DNA of 56,738 bases, taken from positions 1-56,738 of IMG/VR virus record IMGVR_UViG_3300020733_000003; one strand, written 5' to 3'. Position 1 is the first letter of the stretch. The number at the start of each line of letters is the position of its first letter. The DNA is from a virus. Positions 47,486-55,385 of this stretch are shown one piece after another. The notes under the pieces were generated by a model, which was not told the DNA's origin, did no database searches, and saw nothing but the letters and a program-made list of their open reading frames with translations. A program made the position numbers and the translations under genes.

Positions 47486-49504
47486 TTAAAACTCGTCGAA
47501 TTCGTCAAACCCTGCCTGTGGCGGTGACTCGACGACGATTGATGGCTCAGTGGCCGTGGTCGACACTGTTGGCTTACCCTCGTATTCAAACCGAAGAACC
47601 TTGTCAGCCTCGGAGACAACAAGCCGAATTTGCTGGCCAGATGTCGGGAGAACCTTGGTTACCGATTCAGCGCCGTCGATAATGATTGGAGGAGTGAACC
47701 CATAAGCTCTGCTCAGGGTGTTGATGATGTCGAGTCCGGCGTTAACACAGGCCGCATGGTTGAGACCTCCGTCGAACGGAACTCCGTTTACTGTCGCTAC
47801 ACAGCAGGGAGCGATGCCTCCGTTGATCTGGGTTTCAAAGAGTCGGAATTCCACGATCTGGAACATGGAATTGACCTTATCGGTGACCATGTCGCAGTGA
47901 GTCTTGATGAAGAGATCAAGCAGATAAAGGTAGTGCTCAGTCGACTCGTAGGCCGATGCAAGTTCCTGTTCCTTGGCTTCCAGTTCAGCGATGCGCTGGA
48001 GTTGAACCTCATTGGTTTGTCGAGTCTGCTCGATCCCCAAGGCATAGGCCAGTGCATCGTTTGCAGTGCTGATCTTCTGATCAGCCTCGGCAACCGCAGT
48101 GTTTAAGGATTCCTTAACTGCTCGGCCCTCAGCGACGATCTCTTCGATCTGTTTGACTAGCTTCTTCCATTTTGGGCTGTCCTCTGGCTTTGGAGCCTCA
48201 TCCAGCGCAGGCATGATGAAAGACCCAACCGCATTCGATGCAATAGAAAGGACGGCCTTGGCCGATTCTAACTGCTGTTCCAGATCCTCCAACGCCGCCT
48301 CCTCTTCCTTGATCTTGCTGGCGGGGCAGACTTGCTTCCCAAGGTTGACCAACGCAGTTCGCTTCGCCGCTTGGCTTGCGTTGTGCTTGGACCGGATCTC
48401 TTCGATCACATCCTCTGGGATCGACTGCTTGCAGGTTGGGCAGATCGAGTCGACCTTAAAATCCTCGGCATCGATCTTAGCAAGGTCAGCCTTGATCTCA
48501 TCTCGTTTTGCCTTGAGCGTTGCGAGGTTAGTCTTGACCCGACTGATCGAGTTACTAATTGTCGTGACGGCATTCTGTGCCTTGCTTTCCTCAACCTGAA
48601 GTTCGCTCAGTTTAAGTTGTGCATCTCGGATCAGGCTGGTGTCGATACTGGAGTTGATATCGTTCTCGATCTTCAGTTTCTGCGCCTCAAGCTCCATCTT
48701 CTTAGCGCGAAGCTCGACCAACTTTGACCCGTTGGTCAGCGATGCCTTTTCCGCTTGGGCCTTCTCAACGTTGGACTTTAGTAGTTCGATGTTAGGCTTT
48801 GCTGTCGGGACATCCTTGACCGCAAGTCTCGCCTCATTGATGCGGACGGGGATCGCTTGGATTTCTCGGTTGATCTCTGGCCTTCGGTTGGCAAGAATCT
48901 TTCGGTACTCCTCAACTGTGTGGCCTTCAAGGATCTGTGTCAATGGAGCAAGCTCAGAGTTTGCGGCAATGACGTCTGCCTCGGATACGTCGCCAGCCAG
49001 CTTGAGCAGTTGCGCTCGTCGGTCCTGCCACTTCATGACTTGGTTGAAGTGCATTGGGTTGGTTAGGACTCTGAAGGTCGACTCTGGGCCTAGGCCATCG
49101 ATGTACTTGCCGAAGTCGCCAACAGAATTCGGAACTCCGTTGATGAAGCAGTCAGTGGTGTGGCCCGTGAACTCCGAGGTGATCGATCCTCGCTTCTTTG
49201 TCCAGATTTCCTTGAAGACTTTCTTGAGCGTGACCTGCTTGCCGCCAACCAAGAGGAGTGCGGCCTCGACCGAATGCTCGAGATTGTGGATGACTTCCTT
49301 TGTCTCTGGATCGATGGTCTTGATATCGTCACCCATCGTGCGGCCTTGGGAATCCTTGCCGAACAGGAGCCAAGAGAAAGCATCAGCGATGGTGGTCTTC
49401 CCAACTCCATTGTCTGCATAGACAGACATATTGGAGGCGTTAGGGTTGATGGCCACGTCTCTAGCGGCCTTGAAGTTGACGAGATGCAATTTAATGAGTT
49501 TCAT
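47486..49504 (-). CDS. SbcC/Rad50-like SMC-family ATPase
   Basis: 672 residues from ATG 49504 (site GGGGGAG). Order: N-terminal ATPase half with Walker A DNGVGKTT (31-38), then a long coiled coil (about 195-345), a zinc hook CPTCKQ (C355, C358) at its apex, a second coiled coil (about 400-520), and a C-terminal half with Walker B IIIDGAE. This is the layout of Rad50/SbcC, which tethers and opens DNA ends, usually with a nuclease partner. No SbcD sits next to it. The HTH-phosphoesterase at 9030 has SbcD-like motifs and is a possible partner. Confidence 0.85.
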   Translation of the reverse strand: MKLIKLHLVNFKAARDVAINPNASNMSVYADNGVGKTTIADAFSWLLFGKDSQGRTMGDDIKTIDPETKEVIHNLEHSVEAALLLVGGKQVTLKKVFKEIWTKKRGSITSEFTGHTTDCFINGVPNSVGDFGKYIDGLGPESTFRVLTNPMHFNQVMKWQDRRAQLLKLAGDVSEADVIAANSELAPLTQILEGHTVEEYRKILANRRPEINREIQAIPVRINEARLAVKDVPTAKPNIELLKSNVEKAQAEKASLTNGSKLVELRAKKMELEAQKLKIENDINSSIDTSLIRDAQLKLSELQVEESKAQNAVTTISNSISRVKTNLATLKAKRDEIKADLAKIDAEDFKVDSICPTCKQSIPEDVIEEIRSKHNASQAAKRTALVNLGKQVCPASKIKEEEAALEDLEQQLESAKAVLSIASNAVGSFIMPALDEAPKPEDSPKWKKLVKQIEEIVAEGRAVKESLNTAVAEADQKISTANDALAYALGIEQTRQTNEVQLQRIAELEAKEQELASAYESTEHYLYLLDLFIKTHCDMVTDKVNSMFQIVEFRLFETQINGGIAPCCVATVNGVPFDGGLNHAACVNAGLDIINTLSRAYGFTPPIIIDGAESVTKVLPTSGQQIRLVVSEADKVLRFEYEGKPTVSTTATEPSIVVESPPQAGFDEFDEF

Positions 49505-49559
49505 AAGTCTCCCCCGATCTGGTCGGATCGGCCCGGATTCCCTTCCGGTTAGGTAGCTC

Positions 49560-49565
49560 ATTATA
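49560..49565 (-). promoter_or_regulatory. Candidate promoter of the recombination operon
   Basis: Minus-strand TATAAT (49565-49560) with TG two bases upstream. The -35 is poor. Transcript would start about 50 bases before the SbcC-like ATG. Divergent from the plus promoter at 49612. Confidence 0.45.
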
Positions 49566-49611
49566 CACAATTCGCAAAGAAATGTGCTAGATCGTTATAA
49601 TTCGTTAGAAA

Positions 49612-49622
49612 TCGGTTACAAT
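49612..49622 (+). promoter_or_regulatory. Leaderless-type promoter of the replication operon
   Basis: TCGGTTACAAT at 49612-49622, then 9 bases, then ATG 49632. Same 11-mer and spacing as at the structural operon (13333-13343, ATG 13353). A second TATAAT lies at 49596-49601. No ribosome binding site is present. Confidence 0.6.
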
Positions 49623-49631
49623 TAACGTGCC

Positions 49632-49811
49632 ATGAACAAAAAGAGGCCCGGAATAAAGGCGGTGTACACAGATGAGCTTGCGGAGCAGGCTTACAACTTG
49701 TACTTCACTCGAAACTTTTCACGCACTTTCGCTGGCGCAGTTCTCAAGCTCAAGCCATCGACGGTGGTCTACCTTGCCAGACGGCACCAGAGGACATTAG
49801 CTAATGCCTGA
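49632..49811 (+). CDS. Small HTH-like protein (59 residues)
   Basis: MNKKRPGIKAVYTDELAEQ, then AYNLYFTRNFSRTFAGAVLKLKPSTVVYLARRHQ: a helix-turn-helix pattern (first helix, S..FAGAVLKL, then STV..LARR recognition helix). It would be the first product of the operon from a leaderless message. The last 8 bases overlap the next gene. Regulation of the divergent operons is plausible. Confidence 0.55.
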   Translation: MNKKRPGIKAVYTDELAEQAYNLYFTRNFSRTFAGAVLKLKPSTVVYLARRHQRTLANA

Positions 49812-50382
49812 CGTGCAGTTAGAGATCGGCCTTGGCATGGAAGATGAGGATCCATTTGCATCAATTGGCAAACCTTTTGAGGTGAGCAATAAGAAAGCAC
49901 TTGAGCCTACCATTGTCAAGTCGGAAGAACTTCTGGACTGCTACCTAACGGAGCCGAAGCAGAAGGTTAAGATGGTCAAGGACAGTAACCAGTTCAAGCG
50001 GTCGATGAAGGACATCAACTTGATCTTTCCCGGCTGGTACTGGAAGACGGAACATTACACCACCCTGCATGGTGGAATGCAGATTAAGCGAGACTACGGC
50101 GGCTTTGCCGACATCGTTGGAGTTTCCAGCGGGAAGCACATTGCCGTTCAAATCACAACCTTGGATCAGGTTGGACCCCACATTCGCAAATACGTGTCGG
50201 ACGCCAAGTCTGGAGGCTTTGGTGACACAACGATTGAAGTGAACCTTCGATCTTACTTGCAGAACGGTGGAACCTTTGTGATCCTTGGCTACTACAAGGA
50301 AGGCGCACGTTGGGCGCACAAGGTCACCTACGTGACTGAAGAAACGTTGGATGCGGCAGTGAGCCGCAAGAGGAGAAAATGA
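49804..50382 (+). CDS. PD-(D/E)XK-superfamily nuclease
   Basis: 192 residues. WYWKTEHYTTLHG (E83), DYGGFADIVGV with D103, then HIAVQITT (Q116, T118) match the E...D...(E/Q)xT pattern of phage PD-(D/E)XK enzymes in which the usual E/K are replaced by Q-x-T. The following R and the beta strand VILGYYK also fit. Likely acts on DNA ends or junctions with the RecT/SbcC-like module. Confidence 0.65.
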   Translation: MPDVQLEIGLGMEDEDPFASIGKPFEVSNKKALEPTIVKSEELLDCYLTEPKQKVKMVKDSNQFKRSMKDINLIFPGWYWKTEHYTTLHGGMQIKRDYGGFADIVGVSSGKHIAVQITTLDQVGPHIRKYVSDAKSGGFGDTTIEVNLRSYLQNGGTFVILGYYKEGARWAHKVTYVTEETLDAAVSRKRRK

Positions 50383-50663
50383 GCAATGACAGACGAAAAC
50401 GAGGCCCAAAGGCTTCAGAGGATCAAGGACCAACGCCAGAGGTCGAACAAATTTTTGGCGTTCAAGAAGGTCAGGAAGATAGAGATGGAGATGAACCTAT
50501 CCCAACCTTTGATGATCTCAGGGTTGGCGACTCGACCCCGATCGGGATCGTCCAAGAGATCGCGCATAAAGGCTCACCGAAGGAGATTGGGCCGCTGACC
50601 AACCGCAAGAAGTGGTACAACGCCGAAGCTTATCGGCAGGCTTGTGAGGAGAGTAAAGAATGA
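50379..50663 (+). CDS. Hypothetical protein
   Basis: 94 residues, MSNDRRKRGPKASEDQG. Polar, disordered N-terminus with a basic patch, then a folded C-terminal part (GIVQEIAHKG, NRKKWYNAEAYRQ). Overlaps both neighbours by 4 bases. Between nuclease and the DUF5405-like gene. No family recognised. Confidence 0.55.
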   Translation: MSNDRRKRGPKASEDQGPTPEVEQIFGVQEGQEDRDGDEPIPTFDDLRVGDSTPIGIVQEIAHKGSPKEIGPLTNRKKWYNAEAYRQACEESKE

Positions 50664-51007
50664 AAACAAAGACGGTGGACGTCCCGGCATTGGATCTGGA
50701 TTTTGGGCCAGATCAGGAAGGCGATGTTCGCATCGCTCGGGAGGATTCGCGCAACTTCGTCGTGCAACGATTGACCAAGATCGAGTCAAAGGACAAGGAC
50801 CGAAAGCCCACCGGAGAGTTTCGGCTTGAGTGGGTGACCGCTGGCTACTATGGAGAGAGACCAGAGGCATTGATTGCGGCGGCTAGAGGAGCCATAGCGA
50901 TGGGTGCAACTGGCAACTCGGCCAAAGACCTGATCGACACTATCCAGCGCACAGAAAAGCGTGTACTTGCCGACATCGCCAAATTGCTTGGCAAGGAATC
51001 GAAATGA
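50660..51007 (+). CDS. DUF5405-like hypothetical protein
   Basis: 115 residues. The order DVRIAREDSRNFVVQRLTKIES, then LEWVTAGYYGERPEALIAAARGAI follows the pattern of DUF5405-type phage proteins found near recombination genes: strand, strand, then ALI-helix. The match is by eye and weak. C-terminal helix LIDTIQRTEKRVLADIAKLL. ATGA overlaps at both ends. Confidence 0.5.
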   Translation: MKTKTVDVPALDLDFGPDQEGDVRIAREDSRNFVVQRLTKIESKDKDRKPTGEFRLEWVTAGYYGERPEALIAAARGAIAMGATGNSAKDLIDTIQRTEKRVLADIAKLLGKESK

Positions 51008-51456
51008 TTGGAGACACGAACACTGCGGAGATGAGCTACATGAAGGAAGCCGCCGCCCACTTCGAGATGGCCGAGTCCATCATCGTCGATAGCGTGGTAA
51101 GCGCCTGCGCCAAGGAAGGCTTCCCGGCGACGGATCACCACATCGGAAGGGCGTTGCTTGACGTCTACGGCCATCTTTCGGCGGTGGTGGCAGTCAGGAG
51201 GAATATTTCCGTTGCCCTAGCCTGTGCTGTCACGGCAGAGGCTCCCGGTACTGCCAAGGAGATGGTTGGAACAACTGCTTACATTGTTGGCCCAAAGCAT
51301 GAGATCCTCGGCGCTATCGTCGGCCTTATCCTCGAGGCGTACACTTGCGACAAGGAAGAACCACCGAAGGACATTCAAGAGGCAGTCGACTACTTTGTCA
51401 ACGAAATCTTGATAGCAGGACTATTCACTCCCGTTGACAACGGATCAGATCAGTAG
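51004..51456 (+). CDS. Hypothetical helical protein
   Basis: 150 residues, mainly helical (MKEAAAHFEMAESIIVDSVV, AVVAVRRNISVALACAVTAEA). Eight-residue stretches of Ala/Val and two cysteines in the first half. No membrane segment strong enough to assert. Precedes a structured gap and the primase-helicase. No family recognised. Confidence 0.55.
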   Translation: MIGDTNTAEMSYMKEAAAHFEMAESIIVDSVVSACAKEGFPATDHHIGRALLDVYGHLSAVVAVRRNISVALACAVTAEAPGTAKEMVGTTAYIVGPKHEILGAIVGLILEAYTCDKEEPPKDIQEAVDYFVNEILIAGLFTPVDNGSDQ

Positions 51457-51468
51457 TAACATGGGTTC

Positions 51469-51516
51469 GCCGTCTTAACCCCCACCAAAAGACGGCCCCG
51501 ACTGGAATCGGGCAGA
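51469..51516 (+). promoter_or_regulatory. Two adjacent hairpins before the primase gene
   Basis: GCCGTCTT (51469-51476) pairs with AAGACGGC (51489-51496), 8 bp. CCCGA/TCGGG makes a second hairpin immediately after. AAAAGGAG follows at 51522. No U-run, so a leader structure that controls the following translation is more likely than a terminator. Confidence 0.5.
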
Positions 51517-51536
51517 ACAAGAAAAGGAGAACGACA

Positions 51537-51656
51537 ATTTTTACCTCACAATCACTTAACCCTCTCGGCGGCAGGAGGCTATCGCAAGGCGTACCGTCTC
51601 CGCGCCATTCCAGTTGCTGTGGCCCCTGCCACCGAGGGGATAGGGTGCAAAGATGA
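51537..51656 (+). CDS. Candidate non-AUG small ORF with a Cys cluster
   Basis: Open for 39 codons from an ATT at 51537, which sits 7 bases after GGAG (51526-51529), to a TGA that overlaps the primase ATG (ATGA, 51653-51656). The C-terminus reads SSCCGPCHRGDRV, a zinc-knuckle-like CC..CH. ATT starts are rare (infC type), so it may be a leader that couples translation, or chance. A second open frame (GGYRKAYRLRAIPVAVA) runs through the same bases. Confidence 0.25.
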   Translation: MFTSQSLNPLGGRRLSQGVPSPRHSSCCGPCHRGDRVQR

Positions 51657-53428
51657 CCCTAGACGATTTTGCCTCCAGAATAGAGAAGGCCAAGCCAAAG
51701 TCGTGGCCACAGGGTAGTGGCTACACAGGGCGATGCCCGTCGTGCCAGTCGAGAGGCGAGGACAAGTCCTGCACCAATTTCCGTGTTCTCGAGAATGATG
51801 GCTGGCTGAAGGTCAAGTGCCTAAAGGGATGCTCCGAGGAGCAGATCATGTCATCGATGGGATTGGCCGAGAAAGACCGATGCGTCAACCCAAGACCAGT
51901 ATCTGCGGCCACCCAAGAGAAACCGAAGGATACTGCCCCCGTCGTCTACACGTATACCGATGCCAACGGGAAGTACCTCTTTGAGAAGCGGCGCGGCGTC
52001 AAACCCGACGGCGCTAAGAAGTTCTTCCAAACAACCAACGATCCAAAGGTCAAGGGCGTCTCGCATCTTGGGGATCAGGCAAAGACTCTCTACAACCTCC
52101 CTGCCGTCCTGAAGGGCGTAGCGGACGGTCAGATGGTCTACATCAACGAGGGCGAGAAGGCTTGTCAAATGTTCTCCAAGCTTGGTTTGATCTCTACCTG
52201 CCAGCCAGCAGGGGCTGGCCCCGGCAAGTGGCTTCCACAGCACACGGCGATCTTCAAAGGGGCATACGTGACCATCGTTGCCGACAGAGATCAGACGGGT
52301 GAGGATTACGCCAGAGAGGTCTGCATCGAGCTTCGCTCGGTGTGTCGATCCGTCCGCATCGTGCAGTCTGCCACGATTAACGCCAAGGACGATGCCTATG
52401 ATCATTTTAAGGCTGGCTTTAGACCAGAGCAGTTTGTCGAGCGCCCGGACCTCATGCCCAAGCGTGGGCTTACGGTCAATCCGATTGAGACCTACCAGAT
52501 CGAAAACCCACAGTTCCTGATCGGGACTCACATCAGGCTGGCACAGATGAATCTACTGGATGCCGAGGGTGCCGCAGGAAAGACCACTGTCGCCCTTGCG
52601 ATTGCGGCGGCGGGATCAAACGGTTGGGATCCTGTCTACAAGAAGAAGACCACTCCGTTCAAGACTCTGTACTTTGGCGACGAGGACTCCGGTGGAGACA
52701 TTCGGTTTATCTATGAGTCGCTCGGCGGCAAGCCCGGATTCTTGATGGACTACCGCGATGCATTTCCCCTTTCCGGTAACGCTTTTCAGTTACTGAAGGA
52801 AACCATCGAAGCGCATGACATCAAGTTTGTCGTCTTCGATGCACTAGCCTACTACCTCCCCGTCAAGGATCTTAACAATGCCGTCGAGCTTGTCAAGCCC
52901 CTCCAAGCACTCAGGGCAGTGGCGATGGAGACGGGCGCGGCAATCCTAAACCTACGACATATCGGTAAGGGTAAGGACGGCAAGCCCATCTCGGAAATGG
53001 GTATCGGATCAGTCCAAATACGAAACAGCCACAGGTCACAGCTTGTCATGCTGAAGCACCCCGACAAGGAAAAGAAGTACGTCAGGGTGATTACTCATGA
53101 GAAGGGATCGATCCGTGTTGAGATGGGCGACCCTTTCGGGTGGGCCTACGAGGACGGAAGATTTACGTGGGTTGACATCGACCCGGCAGAGCTTGATAGC
53201 TCTATTCAGACCAAGGGAGGCAAGGTTGGAGACTGCGAGAAGTGGCTCCGGGCCAACCTGACTGGTCGATTCGCTCAGGTTACGGAGTTCACATCGATCC
53301 TCCGAGACCTTGGCTTTACCGAAAGCACGATCAAGAGGGCAAGGGCCAACGTCGATGTGAAGTGCGTGAAGGACGGGCAGGGCAGATGGTTGGCGACGAT
53401 CGAAAAGCCAGATCCATTTGCGGACTAG
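51653..53428 (+). CDS. Primase-helicase (TOPRIM plus RepA-type ATPase)
   Basis: 591 residues. Zinc-binding start with C28, C31, C56 and C60 (CPSCQ ... CLKGC). TOPRIM part 160-215 with INEGEKA (E166, E168) and VADRDQTG (D211, D213). RecA-like helicase core from 290: LDAEGAAGKTT Walker A (303-312), then IKFVVFDAL Walker B. A winged-helix-like C-terminus (WLRANLTGRFAQVTEFTS). It should unwind DNA and make primers for host polymerase, as no phage polymerase is present. Confidence 0.85.
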   Translation: MTLDDFASRIEKAKPKSWPQGSGYTGRCPSCQSRGEDKSCTNFRVLENDGWLKVKCLKGCSEEQIMSSMGLAEKDRCVNPRPVSAATQEKPKDTAPVVYTYTDANGKYLFEKRRGVKPDGAKKFFQTTNDPKVKGVSHLGDQAKTLYNLPAVLKGVADGQMVYINEGEKACQMFSKLGLISTCQPAGAGPGKWLPQHTAIFKGAYVTIVADRDQTGEDYAREVCIELRSVCRSVRIVQSATINAKDDAYDHFKAGFRPEQFVERPDLMPKRGLTVNPIETYQIENPQFLIGTHIRLAQMNLLDAEGAAGKTTVALAIAAAGSNGWDPVYKKKTTPFKTLYFGDEDSGGDIRFIYESLGGKPGFLMDYRDAFPLSGNAFQLLKETIEAHDIKFVVFDALAYYLPVKDLNNAVELVKPLQALRAVAMETGAAILNLRHIGKGKDGKPISEMGIGSVQIRNSHRSQLVMLKHPDKEKKYVRVITHEKGSIRVEMGDPFGWAYEDGRFTWVDIDPAELDSSIQTKGGKVGDCEKWLRANLTGRFAQVTEFTSILRDLGFTESTIKRARANVDVKCVKDGQGRWLATIEKPDPFAD

Positions 53429-53437
53429 GAGGAAGGG

Positions 53438-53461
53438 ATGAGTAGGGATAAATATGGATAA
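53438..53461 (+). other. Strong start codon followed by an 8-codon frame, with a 10-bp duplication
   Basis: ATG 53438 with AGGAGGAAGGG directly upstream opens M-S-R-D-K-Y-G-stop. The 10-base unit ATAAATATGG is tandemly doubled (53449-53468). With one copy removed, this ATG would read straight into the frame of the next gene (MSRDKYGWND). Either a recent duplication has broken the start, or the stop at 53459 passes ribosomes to the ATG at 53454, which it overlaps. Confidence 0.6.
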
Positions 53462-53693
53462 ATATGGATGGAATGACAGTTATGGAATCGCTAAGTTTAA
53501 AGTGGCGATAGATTGCCTTAAAGGGACATGGTTAACCCTTGGGGGTGATATCTCCCGTATGCCTAATTGGGAGTCTAAATTGCAATCTGCTGTGCTTAAG
53601 GAACCTAGTTTTGAAAAGGCATACATGAATTTGATCGACAAGATAGCTGATGATTTAGTTCGCAAGCAACGTGGATTTCGCTGGTTTGAGTGA
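53454..53693 (+). CDS. Hypothetical protein, last gene of the replication operon
   Basis: 79 residues from ATG 53454: MDKYGWNDSYGIAKFKVAI, then LKEPSFEKAYMNLIDKIAD. Mainly helical, no recognised domain. Its own ATG lacks a site and overlaps the stop of the short 53438 frame; termination-reinitiation is possible. A strong terminator follows. Confidence 0.55.
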   Translation: MDKYGWNDSYGIAKFKVAIDCLKGTWLTLGGDISRMPNWESKLQSAVLKEPSFEKAYMNLIDKIADDLVRKQRGFRWFE

Positions 53694-53708
53694 AGCCTAC
53701 AAACAAGA

Positions 53709-53750
53709 AAAGCCCCCGTCCGTTACTTGGACGGGGGCTTCTTCGTTGCT
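53709..53750. terminator. Strong bidirectional terminator
   Basis: AAGCCCCCGTCC (53711-53722) pairs with GGACGGGGGCTT (53730-53741), 12 bp, loop GTTACTT, TTCTTCGTT on the plus side and TTTTCTTG on the minus. Lies between the convergent ends at 53693 and 53781. Confidence 0.9.
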
Positions 53751-53780
53751 CACTTATGTGTATTTGCAATGTGTACTCGT

Positions 53781-54644
53781 TCATCTTCCTTCTTTCCCTG
53801 CCAAATGCTTCGCATGTAAAGCTTTTAGTTTCTTTGCGGTGATGCCGGGTATATGCTTCCAGTCATCAAACTTGATTGGCTCTGGTTGTTGAAGCAAACA
53901 GCAAAGCGTTTGATATTCTGGGAAGTTAATCTCAAACTCATTTCGCGTTAAGCCTGTGTTCTTGTCAAAGCAAATAACCTTGGGTTCCTCGGAGCAGAAG
54001 AAACCAGCAGAGTAGTTACAGGCATTGCCATTGCCAGTGTTGCGGTTGCCAGTGTTGTAGTTGCCAGTGTTGTAGCCGCCAGTGTTGTAGCCGCCAGTGT
54101 TGCGGTTGCCAGTGTTGCGGTTGCCAGTGTTGTAGCCGCCAGTGTTGTAGCCGCCAGTGTTGTAGTCGCCAGTGTTGCGGTAGCCAGTGTTGCGGTAGCC
54201 AGTGTTGCGGTAGCCAGTGTTGCGGTAGCCAGTGTTGCGGTAGCCAGTGTTGCGGTTGCCAGTGTTGTAGTCGCCAGTGTTGCGGTAGCCAGTGTTGTAG
54301 TCGCCAGTGTTGTAGTCGCCAGCATGGATAATCTCTTCTACCAACCGGATAAACCGAGCAACACGCTTAAAATCAGCACCCGGTTCTTTGGGAACTTCCA
54401 AAACCATCTTGGCCTCAACCTTCCATATTCGTGTACCTGCGGCCTGGTAGTAAGCCCAAGGACCAGACGGTTGTTCGCAGAAGTGGAATCCATTTGCACA
54501 GGGGATCAGTTCACCTTCGCATTCGTACCACTGGCCTACTTCAAAGGTAAAAGGCTTGCCGTCTGGATTGCAAGTTAGGTTTGCGTCAGTGGCTTTGTAG
54601 CCAGTCATAAAATCAATGTATTTGGGTTTGTTTGTAATTGTCAT
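53781..54644 (-). CDS. Pentapeptide-repeat protein with DUF7666-like N-terminus
   Basis: 287 residues from ATG 54644 (AAAGGAGACATTGAT upstream). Residues about 15-105 (GYKATDANLTCNPDGKPF, VGQWYECEGELIPCANGFHFCEQP, YYQAAGTRIWKVEAKMVL) match the DUF7666-type start of phage pentapeptide proteins. Then 19 consecutive xxNTG units (DYNTG, YRNTG, GYNTG, NRNTG) form a right-handed beta helix, ended by FFCSEEPKVICFDKNTGL and a folded tail. Such helices can mimic DNA or act as shields. Function unknown here. Confidence 0.85.
   Translation of the reverse strand: MTITNKPKYIDFMTGYKATDANLTCNPDGKPFTFEVGQWYECEGELIPCANGFHFCEQPSGPWAYYQAAGTRIWKVEAKMVLEVPKEPGADFKRVARFIRLVEEIIHAGDYNTGDYNTGYRNTGDYNTGNRNTGYRNTGYRNTGYRNTGYRNTGYRNTGDYNTGGYNTGGYNTGNRNTGNRNTGGYNTGGYNTGNYNTGNRNTGNGNACNYSAGFFCSEEPKVICFDKNTGLTRNEFEINFPEYQTLCCLLQQPEPIKFDDWKHIPGITAKKLKALHAKHLAGKEGR
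54030..54325 (-). repeat. 15-bp tandem repeat coding the xxNTG helix
   Basis: About 20 near-identical 15-base units (GCCAGTGTTG plus a variable five) on the plus strand, with two main alternatives that specify YN or RN. Nucleotide-level sameness makes it slippage prone; copy number should differ among relatives and in short-read assemblies. Confidence 0.9.
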
Positions 54645-54663
54645 ATCAATGTCTCCTTTGTTA

Positions 54664-55014
54664 TCAATACTTTGAGTTTCCGTGTTTCGACTTCCCTTGC
54701 CGCAGGTCAGCCAGTAGTAGTTCGATCCTCTGTCCCTCCCCCTCAGTGACAAGGAAGGACCGGACCCGCTTCAACTGCGAAATGGGTTGGGTCAGTCTCT
54801 CCTCCCCGGTGAAAGATTCGGCCTCCAGCGGGTCGGGGATCATGACTTCGATGACATCGAAAGTGCGGTGCTGGAACTTCGCCTTTCGGTCCCCCTCGGT
54901 CTTTAGTTCGATGACGTGGTGCTGGCCGTCCAGTGGATCGATCACGATCCCATGTGGGCGGCCCTTCACATCCGTCAGCTTGGTGGCCACGATCTTTGCC
55001 TTCTCTGCTGTCAT
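54664..55014 (-). CDS. Hypothetical protein
   Basis: 116 residues, MTAEKAKIVATKLTDVKG. Beta-alpha pattern with a conserved-looking HGIVIDPLDGQHHVIELK stretch and a C-terminal helix (ELLLADLRQGK). Overlaps the gene upstream by 4 bases. No family recognised. Confidence 0.6.
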   Translation of the reverse strand: MTAEKAKIVATKLTDVKGRPHGIVIDPLDGQHHVIELKTEGDRKAKFQHRTFDVIEVMIPDPLEAESFTGEERLTQPISQLKRVRSFLVTEGEGQRIELLLADLRQGKSKHGNSKY

Positions 55015-55298
55015 CTGAGCCTCCCTGCAAGGGCTAGGACTATTCCAACCCCTATTGCCCCGTATAGGGCCAGCAAACCTAAAAGACGGAGCAAGGAGAG
55101 GGCAAGGTTGGGTCGAGGCTTCAGTGTCTGGACCATTCCCTGCTGAAGTTTGATCCGTTGTTGCGCTGGCTGGTTGGTCACGCTCTCCGGTGTGGCCCCG
55201 CTTTGGATGTCGATGTCCCTAAAAAGGACGGGTAAGAGCTTGGTGGTGTAAGGGCTGAGGATTTCAGCCCTTGAGATTTCTGTTGGTTTCTTAGACAT
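55011..55298 (-). CDS. Small protein with C-terminal membrane helix
   Basis: 95 residues from ATG 55298 (GAGGAAGACCCA upstream). Polar N-terminal domain (SRAEILSPYTTKLLPVLF) and a tail-anchor helix (LALSLLRLLGLLALYGAIGV). Tail-anchored topology with the soluble part in the cytoplasm. Function unknown; coupled to the downstream gene. Confidence 0.6.
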   Translation of the reverse strand: MSKKPTEISRAEILSPYTTKLLPVLFRDIDIQSGATPESVTNQPAQQRIKLQQGMVQTLKPRPNLALSLLRLLGLLALYGAIGVGIVLALAGRLR

Positions 55299-55385
55299 TG
55301 GGTCTTCCTCATTTGTCGGTTGGTCGCAGGTCAATAACCCCGTAAAGGTTGGGCGAGAAGCACATCATCTGGCTTAGGATGAAGA

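Noticed and set aside
53948-54325. Minus-strand 125-residue Ala/Thr/Leu repeat frame
   Set aside because: Out-of-frame shadow of the pentapeptide repeat; no start context.
54030-54325. CRISPR array
   Set aside because: Units of 15 bp without spacers and in frame with a beta-helix protein.
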